Source of the DNA: Alphaproteobacteria bacterium | GTDB taxonomy: Bacteria > Pseudomonadota > Alphaproteobacteria > Micavibrionales > UBA2020 | Direction of reading: 5' to 3' | DNA length: 64,000 nt | NCBI GenBank assembly: GCA_025934695.1 | Contig: JAICWS010000002.1 | Span: 1,097,043 to 1,161,042, forward strand | In this document: one piece after another, positions 26,778-35,886 of the stretch | Numbering within the stretch: position 1 is the stretch's first letter | Layout: each line of letters begins with the position of its first letter | Notes under the pieces: generated by a model | What the model was told of the DNA's origin: nothing | What the model saw: only the letters and a program-made list of their open reading frames with translations | Database searches by the model: none | Program-made: the position numbers and the translations under genes

Positions 26778-29012
26778 ATGGCAAAAAAACCCTCGAACGT
26801 CGTCGCGCATGAAATCAAGGACCGGGAACTCGGGGAGATCGTCTCCGAAAAATATCTGTCCTATGCGCTGTCCACCATCGTTTCCCGCTCGCTGCCCGAT
26901 GTGCGCGACGGGTTGAAACCCGTCCACCGCCGCGTGCTCTACGCGATGTCGCAGCTGAACCTGCGGCCCGAAACGCCGCCGCGCAAATCGGCCAAGGTGG
27001 TCGGCGAGGTCATGGGTAACTTCCACCCGCATGGCGACATGTCGATTTACGACGCGCTCGTGCGTCTCGCGCAGGATTTCTCGGTGCGCTATCCGCTCGT
27101 CGACGGGCAGGGCAACTTCGGCAACATCGACGGCGACAGTGCCGCCGCGATGCGTTACACGGAATCGCGCCTGACGCCCGTCGCGCAACTGCTGCTGGAA
27201 GGCCTCGAAGAAGACGCGGTCGATTTCCGCGCCACTTACGACGGCTCGCAGGTCGAGCCCGTGGTGCTGCCCGCCAACTTCCCGAACCTCTTGGCCAACG
27301 GCTCGTCCGGCATCGCGGTCGGCATGGCGACGAACATCCCGCCGCACAACGTGGCCGAACTCTGCGACGCGCTCGACCATATCATCGAGCACCCGGACTG
27401 CGAGACCAAGGACCTGCTGAAATACGTGCGCGGCCCTGACTTTCCGACCGGCGGCATCCTGGCCGAGGGCAAGGCGGCGATACGTGAAGCTTACGAGACG
27501 GGGCGCGGCTCTTTCCGCATCCGCTCGGTATGGTCGGTCGAAAAGCTCAAGAACGACAAATGGCAGATCGTGGTCACGCAGATCCCGTACCAGATCGCGA
27601 AATCCCGCCTCATCGAGAAAATCGCCGAGCTGATCCAGACCAAGAAGCTGCCGTTCCTCGACGACATCACCGATGAATCCGCTGAGGACGTGCGCGTGGT
27701 TTTGACGCCGCGCAACTTCACGATGGATCCCGAGCTTTTGATGGCGCAGATGTTCAAGCTGACGGACCTCGAAAGCCGCTTCTCGCTGAACATGAACGTG
27801 CTCGACGGCGGCCTGGTGCCGCGCGTCATGAGCCTGAAGGACGTGCTGAAATCCTTCATCGACCACCGCGTCGAAGTGCTGGTCCGCCGCTCCAAGCACC
27901 GCCTCGAGAATATCGAGCGCCGCCTCGAGATCCTCAAAGGCCTGCTGATCGCCTACCTGAATATCGACGAGGTCATCCACATCATCCGCACCCAGGACGA
28001 TCCCAAAGCGGTGATGATGAAGAAATTCAAACTTTCCGACGTGCAGGCCGAGGCGATCCTCAACATGCGCCTGCGCGCCCTGCGCAAGCTCGAGGAAATC
28101 GAGATCAAGCGCGAGCATAAGGAACTGCTGGAAGAAAAAGACGAGCTGGAAAAGCTTATCGGCTCCAAGGCCCGCCAGATGACGGCGGTGCGCAAGCAGG
28201 TGAAGGCGCTGGGCGAAATGTTCGCCCAGTCGACGCCGCTCGGCAAGCGCCGCACGCATATCGGCTCGGCCCCGACCGATCTCGATGTCGCGATCCACGA
28301 GCTCATCGAGAAAGAGCCCATCACCGTGATCTGCTCGGAAAAGGGCTGGATCCGCGCGATGAAGGGCCACCTCGAGCAGGACAAGATCGACGCCATCTCG
28401 TACAAGGAAGGCGACGGCCACAAGTTCGCGCTGCATGTCGAGACGACGGACAAGCTTATCCTCTTCGGCACCAACGGCGTCTTTTACACGCTGGGCTGCG
28501 ACAAGCTGCCGCCGGGCCGCGGCTTCGGCGAGCCGGTGCGCCTGATGATCAACCTCCAGAACGAGGCCGATATCGTCACCATCATGAAGCACGACCCGGA
28601 CCGCCGGCTGCTCGTCGCCGCCGACGACGGCCGCGGCTTCATCGTGCCCGAGAAGGAAATCCTCTCGCAGACCCGCAACGGCAAGCAGTGCCTGCTGGTC
28701 AAGGACGGCGTCGAGGCGAAAATCTGCGCGCCCGTCACGGGCGATTACGTCGCCTGCATCAACGACAACCGCAAGCTTCTGCTCTTCCCGCTCGAACAGG
28801 TGCCGGAAATGACGCGCGGCGTAGGCGTGATCCTGCAAAAAGGCGGCCTCGCCGACGCCAAGACCTTCACCTACAAGGAAGGCTTGACCTGGATGAGCGC
28901 CGGCTCCGAGCGCCTTGAGAAAAACCTCAAAGCCTGGAAAGGCGAACGCGCCCAGGTCGGCATGCTCCCGCCCAACGGCTTCCCGAAGTCGAAGAAGTTT
29001 TCAGGGGTTTAA
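26778..29012 (+). CDS. parC: DNA topoisomerase IV subunit A
   Basis: A 744-residue type IIA topoisomerase A subunit. The active-site tyrosine is Tyr127 in AAMRYTESRLTP, and the quinolone-resistance region follows the usual order (KSAKVVGEVMGNFHPHGD, with the conserved YDALVRLAQDF). The coiled-coil tower and C-terminal beta-pinwheel follow; no GyrA-box (QRRGGKG-like) is seen, and the protein is shorter than GyrA, which favours ParC. It decatenates daughter chromosomes. parE is not in the window, as usual in Alphaproteobacteria. Confidence 0.94.
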   Translation: MAKKPSNVVAHEIKDRELGEIVSEKYLSYALSTIVSRSLPDVRDGLKPVHRRVLYAMSQLNLRPETPPRKSAKVVGEVMGNFHPHGDMSIYDALVRLAQDFSVRYPLVDGQGNFGNIDGDSAAAMRYTESRLTPVAQLLLEGLEEDAVDFRATYDGSQVEPVVLPANFPNLLANGSSGIAVGMATNIPPHNVAELCDALDHIIEHPDCETKDLLKYVRGPDFPTGGILAEGKAAIREAYETGRGSFRIRSVWSVEKLKNDKWQIVVTQIPYQIAKSRLIEKIAELIQTKKLPFLDDITDESAEDVRVVLTPRNFTMDPELLMAQMFKLTDLESRFSLNMNVLDGGLVPRVMSLKDVLKSFIDHRVEVLVRRSKHRLENIERRLEILKGLLIAYLNIDEVIHIIRTQDDPKAVMMKKFKLSDVQAEAILNMRLRALRKLEEIEIKREHKELLEEKDELEKLIGSKARQMTAVRKQVKALGEMFAQSTPLGKRRTHIGSAPTDLDVAIHELIEKEPITVICSEKGWIRAMKGHLEQDKIDAISYKEGDGHKFALHVETTDKLILFGTNGVFYTLGCDKLPPGRGFGEPVRLMINLQNEADIVTIMKHDPDRRLLVAADDGRGFIVPEKEILSQTRNGKQCLLVKDGVEAKICAPVTGDYVACINDNRKLLLFPLEQVPEMTRGVGVILQKGGLADAKTFTYKEGLTWMSAGSERLEKNLKAWKGERAQVGMLPPNGFPKSKKFSGV

Positions 29013-29017
29013 GCAGT

Positions 29018-29143
29018 CTTGTAACCCCGGCGAACGCCGGGGTCTGACAAGCGTGCGGTGGTTCTGTTTTAGACACCATGTCGGGAAACGGAGCCACTAC
29101 GCTATTTGATATATCTTAGACCCCGGCTTTCGCCGGGGTTACA
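29018..29143. repeat. Paired palindromic repeat (AACCCCGGCGAAAGCCGGGG family), copy 2
   Basis: Inverted hairpins at about 29021-29045 (GTAACCCCGGCGAACGCCGG...) and 29116-29143 (AGACCCCGGCTTTCGCCGGG...) separated by about 70 bases. It lies exactly between the convergent 3' ends of parC and sbcB and may act as a two-way transcription stop. Confidence 0.85.
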
Positions 29144-30856
29144 TCAGGGTTTGAAGGCGGGGTTTTTCCTGGGCGTGGCTGCAGGGGTGCTGGGTGCAGC
29201 CGCGTTGTCGTTCGCGACTGCAGGTGCGTAGGGGGCGTATTCTTTTTCGATCCCGGCGTAGTAGGATTTGAGTTCGGCCAGGCGTTCGGGCGGGATTTCG
29301 TCCCATTTGTTCTTTTTGCTTTCGGCGCGGTCTTTTTCGATCGCGGCGATTTCGGCCAGGGCTTTGCCAACCGTCATCCAGGGCGCGTCGGGGTCGGGGC
29401 TGAGCACAGTCGCTGCGATGTCACGTTTCATGTCGAGCAGTTTTTGCGGCGCGACGGCCTCCGGCGCGTGCTCGAACACGATGCGGGCCGCATATTTGCC
29501 GAGCCGTTCGAGCGGCGGATATTCGGCGATTTCGGGGGCGAAGCGGGCGGCGAAACTTTCTGCCACCGCCGCGCGGTCTTTCCATGATGGCGCGTCGCGG
29601 AATTCCTGTTTCCACTCGGCGGCTTTGGCGAGGATTTGCTGCATGCGCTCTTCGGGAATCTCGATCTTTGGCACGGGCAACGGTGCGGGCGCGGGTTTGG
29701 CCGAATTGCGCTTCGCGGATTTGGCGGAGGCTGGTTCGGTCTTTTTCGGCGCCGCCGCAGCCTGTTTCTTGGCGTCTTTCTTTTGCGCTTCCTTGGCGTC
29801 CTTCTCGTCCTTGAACATCTGGGCAGCGAGGCGCATGTTTTCCTGGAACTGCGGGTTCGCCCTGATCGCCTCGGCGCGGGCGACGGCGAGCTTTTCGTCG
29901 AACTGCTGCGGCAGGACCGCTTCCGACATGTCGAGCGGCATCATGGCCGGCTGCTGGTCCTTGCGCACCATGCGAAAGTAAGCGGTGGGCGGCGGCGCGT
30001 CCTTGGGCGGCTTCTTCGCCTGGGCGACCAGCACCTCTTTTAATTGTTCCGCGGTCATGGTGAGGAAAGGCGTGGGATCCTGGCTCAGGTCGAACAGGAT
30101 TTCAGTGCGATGGCCGCGCATGGCGACCGAGGTCGCGACCATCGGCTTGTTCTTGCCGAATACAACGGCGGTGTGCGTGAAAACCTTATTCTCTGCCATG
30201 AAAGCGTCGACGCCTTCCTGCGTTGCCAGCCGGTGCATCTGCTTCCAGATTTCCGGTGCTGCCTCTTTGACGACCTTGGCGACGCCAATGGTCGCGCGGA
30301 TGTCGTTCAGCGCGTCATGCGCCTCCTCCTTTCCTAAAACCACGCCGTTCTGCTCCGCGATGACGGAGAGTTTCAGGACCGGATTGCCTTTGTCGCTTTT
30401 GACGTCGAGCTTCAAGGCGCCCGGCAGATAGGCCTGCACCGCCTGCACGGCATTCAGCACGTCGAAGCGGCTGTTGCGCCGCCCATCGCTCGAAGGTGCC
30501 TGCGTCAGTTGCGGGTCGAGCATGTTGGCGAGCAGGTTCTGCGACAAAACATCTTCGTCGTAGCCAAGCGAATTGAAACCCGCGAAGATCACCGGCCAGG
30601 CTTGCGCGCGCGCCCAGGCGTCAATCTCCTTCATCATCTCATAGGAGGAATGTTCGCGGTCGTTGAGATCGTCGCTGGTGAATTTCGTCGTCAGCAGCGC
30701 GCCCGGTCCGGGCACCACCCAGGGGGACAGGCGGCAGTCGATCTTCTTGCTGGCGATGATGTTGAGCTCGTCATCCGTCACGATAAAGGCGGCTTGCAGC
30801 ACTTGCGCGAAATCGCGTTCGAGGCCGGAGGTTTCTGTGTCGTAAAAAATATACAT
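29144..30856 (-). CDS. sbcB: Exodeoxyribonuclease I, with long C-terminal extension
   Basis: A 570-residue protein; E. coli ExoI has about 475. The DEDDh exonuclease domain begins MYIFYDTETSGLERDF, with Asp6 and Glu8 as metal ligands, and continues through EEAHDALNDIRATI, which carries the His and last Asp. The ExoI-specific SH3-like and helical parts follow. The last ~170 residues contain a Lys/Ala/Pro-rich linker (AKEAQKKDAKKQAAA) and a further helical segment ending in a low-complexity tail. Start at 30856 has AGGA 5 bases upstream. ExoI digests single-stranded DNA 3' to 5' in recombination and mismatch repair. Confidence 0.9.
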   Translation of the reverse strand: MYIFYDTETSGLERDFAQVLQAAFIVTDDELNIIASKKIDCRLSPWVVPGPGALLTTKFTSDDLNDREHSSYEMMKEIDAWARAQAWPVIFAGFNSLGYDEDVLSQNLLANMLDPQLTQAPSSDGRRNSRFDVLNAVQAVQAYLPGALKLDVKSDKGNPVLKLSVIAEQNGVVLGKEEAHDALNDIRATIGVAKVVKEAAPEIWKQMHRLATQEGVDAFMAENKVFTHTAVVFGKNKPMVATSVAMRGHRTEILFDLSQDPTPFLTMTAEQLKEVLVAQAKKPPKDAPPPTAYFRMVRKDQQPAMMPLDMSEAVLPQQFDEKLAVARAEAIRANPQFQENMRLAAQMFKDEKDAKEAQKKDAKKQAAAAPKKTEPASAKSAKRNSAKPAPAPLPVPKIEIPEERMQQILAKAAEWKQEFRDAPSWKDRAAVAESFAARFAPEIAEYPPLERLGKYAARIVFEHAPEAVAPQKLLDMKRDIAATVLSPDPDAPWMTVGKALAEIAAIEKDRAESKKNKWDEIPPERLAELKSYYAGIEKEYAPYAPAVANDNAAAPSTPAATPRKNPAFKP

Positions 30857-30932
30857 GGCGTTCCTGACGGGCATGAAGAGCTGGAATAAATCAGCCGGTC
30901 CGCACGCTATAATTCGCATGGGACGGATATTA

Positions 30933-30961
30933 TGTATAATTAAGAAGGAGCTTTCAGTCAA
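30933..30961 (-). promoter_or_regulatory. Probable sigma-70 promoter for sbcB
   Basis: On the minus strand TTGACT (30956-30961) is followed after exactly 17 bases by TATACA (30933-30938). The predicted start is about 70 bases before the sbcB ATG at 30856. The rest of the 332-base space up to 31189 holds AT-rich sequence with no supported gene. Confidence 0.5.
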
Positions 30962-31188
30962 GATTTTTCGCCGACTCGTCCGCAGAGAATCTTTGACCGC
31001 GGCAGCTAATTTTTCTGTGGATAACTTTCCGAAATACTGCCGGTCGATTCCGGCATTACCTTTGAAAGATCAGACACTTATCAGTTTTTTCTGGACTCCC
31101 ATTTTCGATTCCTCTACAAGTCGTCTCCGCCTTTGAAACCTCTCTCCGTAACAGTGCGGTTTCACAAGGCGGTAACCAGGGTGTGTGT

Positions 31189-31776
31189 ATGGATTTTCAG
31201 CAGACATATCTGCCGGATACGCAGATCTATCGCGAGGCATTCAAGGCCGGCTGGACGCTTTATCTCGTCCAGCACGACCGCGATGCTGACCTCGCCATGT
31301 CCTCCTATCTCCGCGGCCCTGTAGCCATGGCCCGGTTGATCCAGGAACATGGCGGGGACGTGCGGCAGATCGCGGCGGCGGCGTGCCTGGCTGGTCCAGC
31401 TGTCTTCTCCGAGCATCCTGCACAATGGTTGGACAAAAGGCTCGTGGAATTTTCCCGCGAGATCCGGGGCGTCGGGACGACGCCGCCCCGCGATCTGTAC
31501 GGGATCATTCCCGGGCTGTCCGCCGACGCGCGCGTCTTTTTGCAGGCGAGCGCGATCATGCTGATGGAGCACCTGGCGCAGGCGCGCCCCGCGCCCGACC
31601 AGTACCGCGCCTATACCGAGGCGCTCGAGCTCTATTCCTGCGCGCGCGGCACGCAGGACGCCTACAAGCTCGACACGCGCTTCGAAATCGCGGCCATGAA
31701 GGCCACCATGACCATGGAAAGCCAGCCGCATATCTGGTCGAAGCCGCGGCAGATGTCGGCAAGGCTGGGCGTTTAA
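31189..31776 (+). CDS. Protein of unknown function
   Basis: A 195-residue soluble protein starting MDFQQTYLPDTQIYREAFKA, preceded by AGGGTGTGTGT. It is mostly helical with RxL-type charged surfaces and no recognised motif, signal peptide or membrane segment. TTPPRDLYGIIPGLSADARVFL and ALELYSCARGTQDAYKLDTR read like conserved core helices. It stands alone, divergent from sbcB, and ends 10 bases before a palindromic repeat pair. No function can be proposed. Confidence 0.65.
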   Translation: MDFQQTYLPDTQIYREAFKAGWTLYLVQHDRDADLAMSSYLRGPVAMARLIQEHGGDVRQIAAAACLAGPAVFSEHPAQWLDKRLVEFSREIRGVGTTPPRDLYGIIPGLSADARVFLQASAIMLMEHLAQARPAPDQYRAYTEALELYSCARGTQDAYKLDTRFEIAAMKATMTMESQPHIWSKPRQMSARLGV

Positions 31777-31785
31777 TCCCCTTTG

Positions 31786-31870
31786 CCGTCATTCCCGCGC
31801 AAGCGGGAATCTCGTGACACCATTACTGACTTGAATTCAACGGGATCCCCGCTTTCGCGGAGATGACGAT
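31786..31870. repeat. Paired palindromic repeat (GTCATCCCCGC family), copy 2
   Basis: A left arm (31788-31814, TTCCCGC-GCAA-GCGGGAA) and right arm (31841-31869, CCCCGC-TTTC-GCGGAG) are inverted around a ~26-base centre. It sits between convergent genes and its right edge touches the bpt stop codon. Confidence 0.8.
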
Positions 31871-32580
31871 CAGTCGACGAAATCCACCCAGTTCTCATTC
31901 ATGAACATCTCGAGCGGCTGGAAGCGGGCTTTGTAGGCCATCTTGGGCGAGTTTTTGACCCAGAAGCCGAGGTAGAGATAGGGGCGCTGCGTCCCCGCCG
32001 TATATTCGGCGAGCTTTAAAATCATCCAGGTGCCGAGGCTGCGCTTTTCCTGTTCCGGATCGAAGAAACTGTAGACGGCGGAGGTGCCGTCGGGCAGCTC
32101 GTCGAACATCATGATGCCGATGATGCGTTCGCCGTCGCGGCAGGTGAGAAAGCGCGTGTCGGTCGGCGTATCCTCGAACATGGCGATGAAGTCCGTATAG
32201 GACATGTTGGTCATGCCGCCGTCGTCGTGCCGGGCCTTGAGATAGCGCGAGAATAGCGCGTAGTTTTCGTCCGAGGCGTCGGGCGCGTCCACGCTGAAGA
32301 TCAGCTGCGCGTTTTTCTTCAGCACGCGGCGGAAGCTGTCGCCGGGTTTGAAGTCCTTCAGTTTCAGGCGCGTCGCGATGCAGGCGCGGCACGACGGGCA
32401 TTGCTGGCGGTAGAACATATTCTGCATGCGGCGAAAGCCGCGCTGGGTGAGGAGCGGCGCGAGGGGCGCCGACACTTCGTCGAGCGCGGTCAGCACTTTT
32501 TGCTCGGTCTGCCCCTCGAGATAGGGGCAGGGGCCGGGCTTCGTGACGTAAAGTTCGAGGGCGTCGGGCCGGATGCGCAT
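31870..32580 (-). CDS. bpt: Aspartate/glutamate leucyltransferase (Bpt, N-end-rule transferase)
   Basis: A 236-residue protein of the arginyl/leucyl-tRNA-protein transferase family. The N-terminal cysteine cluster is present (PGPCPYLEGQTEQKV and RQQCPSCRACIATRLK), as is the C-terminal GNAT-like half with YLYLGFWVKNSPKMAYKARF. Bpt attaches leucine to proteins with N-terminal Asp or Glu so that ClpS/ClpAP can degrade them. It is 5 bases downstream of motB on the same strand, so it may be read from the motility transcript. Confidence 0.93.
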   Translation of the reverse strand: MRIRPDALELYVTKPGPCPYLEGQTEQKVLTALDEVSAPLAPLLTQRGFRRMQNMFYRQQCPSCRACIATRLKLKDFKPGDSFRRVLKKNAQLIFSVDAPDASDENYALFSRYLKARHDDGGMTNMSYTDFIAMFEDTPTDTRFLTCRDGERIIGIMMFDELPDGTSAVYSFFDPEQEKRSLGTWMILKLAEYTAGTQRPYLYLGFWVKNSPKMAYKARFQPLEMFMNENWVDFVD

Positions 32581-32585
32581 TTTTT

Positions 32586-33641
32586 TTAAGGGAAGTAAAT
32601 CACGTCTTTGTCGTGCTTCTTGATCTCAGGGCCTTGAGGCGCGGCGTTCGCCGTCGCCGGCTTGGGCGGCGGCACGGGCTGAGACTTCTTCTCTTCCGCG
32701 CGCGCGACGGATTGCTTGAGCAGGATGACGCTGATGCGCCGGTTGCGGGCGGACTGCGGATCGTTCTGCACCAGCGGCTCGCGGTCGGCCTTGCCCTGGA
32801 CGTTTTCGATGCGGCCGGTGTCGAGCCCGTCGCCCAGGAACAGGCGGCGCGCGGCGTTGGCGCGGTCGGACGACAGCTCCCAGTTCGTGTAGGTGGCGTC
32901 CTTGCCGTAGGGCTTCGCGTCGGTGTGGCCGCGCATGGAAATCTGGTTGGGCAGCGGCTGGATGACTTTTTCCACCAGCGCGAACAACTTTTCGGCGGCG
33001 GGCAGGGGCTTGGCGCTGCCGAGTTCGAACATCGGGCGGCCTTCGGTGTCGATGATCTGGATGCGCAGCCCCTCGGGCGTCATGTCCATCAGCAGGTTCT
33101 GCTTGAGCTCCTTCAGGTCGGGCTGTTCTTCCATCGCCTTCTTGATGTCTTCTTCGGCCTTGCCGAAAGCCTTGGTGTCTTCCTTGTCGGACTTCTCGTT
33201 CTTGACCTGCTCGTCATGCGCTTTCGCGGCCTCGATCTCCTCGTCGGTCAGGGCCTGCGTGTCGTCATGCGCCTTGTTGGAATCTTCGCCATCCTGGCGG
33301 CCGACACCTTCGGCGGGATCCTGCTGCATGGCCATGACGGGCGATTTGTTCGAGGTCATTGCGCCGTCGGGCGAGAGCGAGGTGCCGCCCATGACGCCGC
33401 CCGCGCCGCTGGTCGAAGTCGCGACGCGCGGATCGGCCGGCGCGAAGTAGGAGGAGATCAGCATCTTCTGCTCGTCCGTCGTCACGTTGAGCAGCCAGAG
33501 CAGCAAGAAGAACGACATCATGGCCGTCACGAAGTCGGCATAGGCGACTTTCCAGGCGCCGCCGTGATGGCCGCCTTCGACTTTCTTGATCTTCTTGACG
33601 ATAATGATCGGTCGTCTGTCGTCGTCCGGTTTCGGAGCCAT
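32586..33641 (-). CDS. motB: Flagellar motor stator protein MotB
   Basis: A 351-residue protein. One N-terminal membrane helix contains the proton-carrying aspartate in AYADFVTAMMSFFLLLWLL. A ~150-residue acidic linker follows, then the OmpA/MotB peptidoglycan-binding domain (ISMRGHTDAKPYGKDATYTN, then LSSDRANAARRLF). The C-terminus is a Lys/Pro-rich tail. This long linker and the acidic stretch match the alphaproteobacterial MotB group. motA lies upstream with a 154-base gap filled by hairpins. Presence of motAB implies a flagellum elsewhere in the genome. Confidence 0.94.
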   Translation of the reverse strand: MAPKPDDDRRPIIIVKKIKKVEGGHHGGAWKVAYADFVTAMMSFFLLLWLLNVTTDEQKMLISSYFAPADPRVATSTSGAGGVMGGTSLSPDGAMTSNKSPVMAMQQDPAEGVGRQDGEDSNKAHDDTQALTDEEIEAAKAHDEQVKNEKSDKEDTKAFGKAEEDIKKAMEEQPDLKELKQNLLMDMTPEGLRIQIIDTEGRPMFELGSAKPLPAAEKLFALVEKVIQPLPNQISMRGHTDAKPYGKDATYTNWELSSDRANAARRLFLGDGLDTGRIENVQGKADREPLVQNDPQSARNRRISVILLKQSVARAEEKKSQPVPPPKPATANAAPQGPEIKKHDKDVIYFP

Positions 33642-33652
33642 TTATTCCTCTT

Positions 33653-33788
33653 CTCCCTCTCCCGCGCTTGTCGCGGGGGAGGGCTGTGGGATGAACGACC
33701 CTTTAAGGGGTCGTTCATGGATTGTCCCGCATTCGAGTTTAGTACAATCCCTCTCCCTAACCCTCTCCCAACATGCGTTGGGAGAGGG
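33653..33788. repeat. Three-hairpin element between motA and motB
   Basis: Three stem-loops lie in the 154-base gap: 33653-33683 (CTCCCGCG arm with one mismatch), 33691-33718 (perfect 11-bp stem ATGAACGACCC) and 33761-33788 (perfect 12-bp stem CCCTCTCCCAAC, loop ATGC). The outer pair share CCCTCTCCC ends. It looks like an inserted repeat and may alter motA:motB expression. Confidence 0.8.
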
Positions 33789-33795
33789 AACTCGA

Positions 33796-34656
33796 TTACG
33801 TCGCCGACACGTTCTGCGTCGCCTCTTCCACTTCGAGGAAGGTCGGCTGCGTGTCGTGAAGCAAAATCTTGCGCCCGAACTCGATGGCGACGGGGGGCGC
33901 GGCGCCCTGCAGGAAGGCCAGGATCGAGGTCTTCATGCAGAGGTAATATTTAAGCTCGTTGTCGTTGCGTTCCTTGATGGCGCTCGCGATGGGGGCGATG
34001 AACCCGTAGGACAGCCACACGCCGAGGAAGGTGCCGACAAGCGCGCCGCCGATGAGGTGGCCGAGGACTTCGGGCGGCTCGGTGATCGCGCCCATGGTGT
34101 GAATGACGCCGAGGACCGCGGCCACGATGCCAAGCGCCGGCATGCCGTCCGCCATGGTCTGGACGGCATGGGAGATATGCGTGCGCTCATGCGTCTGGGT
34201 GTCGATTTCCTGGTCCATCAGCGCCTCGATCTCATGGGGCTTTTCCGCTCCCAATGAGATAAGGCGCAAGTAGTCGCAGAGGAAGGTCACCGCGCCGTGA
34301 TCGTCGTGAAACCCCGGAAATTTCTTGAAAATATCGCTGTCGTCCGGGTTTTCGATATGCTGCTCCAGCGCCAGCCAGCCCTTGGTGCGGGCGGTCTTGA
34401 ACACGAGGTAGAGCAGGCTCAGAAGCTCGAGGTACTGCGGCTTGCCGAATTTTTCCCGCTTGTAGATGACCTTGATCTCGTGAAAGGTCTGCTTGATGAC
34501 ATGGGGCGAATTGGCGCACAGGTACGCCATGCAGGCAGAGCCGAAAATGATCAGGAATTCAAAGGGCTGCCACAAAACGACGAGATGGCCTTTATTCAGC
34601 CAATACCCCCCGAACGTAAAGGCAATAACCCCGATATTCCCCAGTAATTTGTACAT
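33796..34656 (-). CDS. motA: Flagellar motor stator protein MotA
   Basis: A 286-residue membrane protein with four helices. Family signatures are GIVAAVLGVIHTMGAI in helix III, with the conserved charged loop residues in QTFHEIKVIYKREKFGKPQ (torque-generating cytoplasmic loop), and FGSACMAYLCANSP in helix II. The start at 34656 has AGGGG 4 bases upstream; earlier in-frame ATG at 34707 is not conserved. With MotB it forms the proton-driven stator. Confidence 0.94.
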   Translation of the reverse strand: MYKLLGNIGVIAFTFGGYWLNKGHLVVLWQPFEFLIIFGSACMAYLCANSPHVIKQTFHEIKVIYKREKFGKPQYLELLSLLYLVFKTARTKGWLALEQHIENPDDSDIFKKFPGFHDDHGAVTFLCDYLRLISLGAEKPHEIEALMDQEIDTQTHERTHISHAVQTMADGMPALGIVAAVLGVIHTMGAITEPPEVLGHLIGGALVGTFLGVWLSYGFIAPIASAIKERNDNELKYYLCMKTSILAFLQGAAPPVAIEFGRKILLHDTQPTFLEVEEATQNVSAT

Positions 34657-34748
34657 ATGTCCCCTGGTTGCCCTCCCAATAGGGCAGACGCCCGCAGGAT
34701 GCTGCAAAAGCCATGCCAGCGTCTCTTTATATTATGGCGCAGTTGCCG

Positions 34749-35741
34749 CTATTCATCAATCTTTAACAGCGGTTTGGCGAACACGCTTTCTATAAGCTTC
34801 TCAATCAGCTGGCGGGTTTTGTTCTGAACGTCCTGATAGGGATTGAACTCGGCGATTTCAAGCGCCCGGAAGCGCGGATCCCAGGCGAGGGACTTGATAA
34901 TAGGTAAAACCTCCGCCGCGACAAGGCCCTTGTCTTCGGGGGAGCCGACGCCCGGCGCATCGGCCAGCTGGAAGGCGTCGAGGTCGACCGTCATGCCGAA
35001 ATAGTCGGTGCCATTGCCGGCGCGCGCCAAGGCTTCGTCGAAACAGGCGGCGAAGCCGCGCTGGCGCACCTCCTCCAGGAAGAAGACGCGGATATTATGT
35101 CTTTCGACAAAGGCAACTTCTGCCGGTTCGAAACTGTGCGGACCAATGATGCTCAAGTGCCGGGGCGAGAGCTTGACCGCATTGCCGCCCACGCGGCGCA
35201 GCTCGGGCAGCCCCTGGCCCAGGAGCGCCGTCACCGGCTGCCCGTGCCACCAGCCGCCCCACTTGCCCTGGTGCGAAGTCTCATACGTGTGCGCGTCGAG
35301 GTGCGCGTCGAGCCAGATCAGGCCGAACTTTTCGAACGCGTTCGTCGCGGCGGTCGCGCCCGACCAGGTGCCGATCGCCGACGAATGATCGCCGCCGATG
35401 ACGACGGGAACGCTGCCCTGGCGCAGGGACATCTGCACATGATTGGCAAGCCGCCGCACGGCTTCGAGCGTCGGCGCCAGCGTCTGTTCCTTCACGGTGT
35501 ATTCGGCATGGTTGGCGAGGAACTTCAGCCCCAGGGGGCCGCGCCATTTGCACTCCACGCCCTGGTTGCGCAGGCGCAACTGCAGGCTGTCCGCGGCCAG
35601 CGCGAGCGGCCCGTCTTCGGTGCGGAAATCGCGGCAGCCCCAGCCGCTGTCAAAGCCGATGATTTCGGCGCGGAGCTGGGCGCCGCGTTGGGCCGCGTGT
35701 GCGGCCGCGAGTTGCGCCACAAGCTGGGATTGATCTGTCAT
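34749..35741 (-). CDS. Arginase/agmatinase-family ureohydrolase
   Basis: A 330-residue protein with the three manganese-binding motifs of the family: GGDHSSAIG, WLDAHLDAHT (usual DAHxD) and DLDAFQLADAPGVG (usual DxDxxDP, here with Ala in place of Pro spacing). It hydrolyses a guanidinium substrate to urea; arginase is the most likely assignment, but formimidoglutamase or another ureohydrolase is possible. It lies after motA on the same strand; no other arginine genes are adjacent, so the context does not decide. Confidence 0.85.
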   Translation of the reverse strand: MTDQSQLVAQLAAAHAAQRGAQLRAEIIGFDSGWGCRDFRTEDGPLALAADSLQLRLRNQGVECKWRGPLGLKFLANHAEYTVKEQTLAPTLEAVRRLANHVQMSLRQGSVPVVIGGDHSSAIGTWSGATAATNAFEKFGLIWLDAHLDAHTYETSHQGKWGGWWHGQPVTALLGQGLPELRRVGGNAVKLSPRHLSIIGPHSFEPAEVAFVERHNIRVFFLEEVRQRGFAACFDEALARAGNGTDYFGMTVDLDAFQLADAPGVGSPEDKGLVAAEVLPIIKSLAWDPRFRALEIAEFNPYQDVQNKTRQLIEKLIESVFAKPLLKIDE

Positions 35742-35886
35742 CGGATTAATTTATGTCAATTGATGTTGTCAGGTCCCCCTAACATGGCTCCCCGGGGGAA
35801 AAAAGTAAAGCCGTTGGCCAGCATCGCGAAATTCATGGCATAATGGCCATTGGGGGCAGGTTTTTTCAGGGCCGGGGGATTTTTCG

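Noticed and set aside
26460-28838. A 792-codon open frame on the minus strand across parC
   Set aside because: It is the antisense of parC; long antisense frames are common in GC-rich genes, and its translation is Arg/His/Asp-biased without domains.
30857-31188. A 93-codon plus-strand frame between sbcB and the 31189 gene
   Set aside because: It has no usable ribosome-binding site or domain, and overlaps the likely sbcB promoter.
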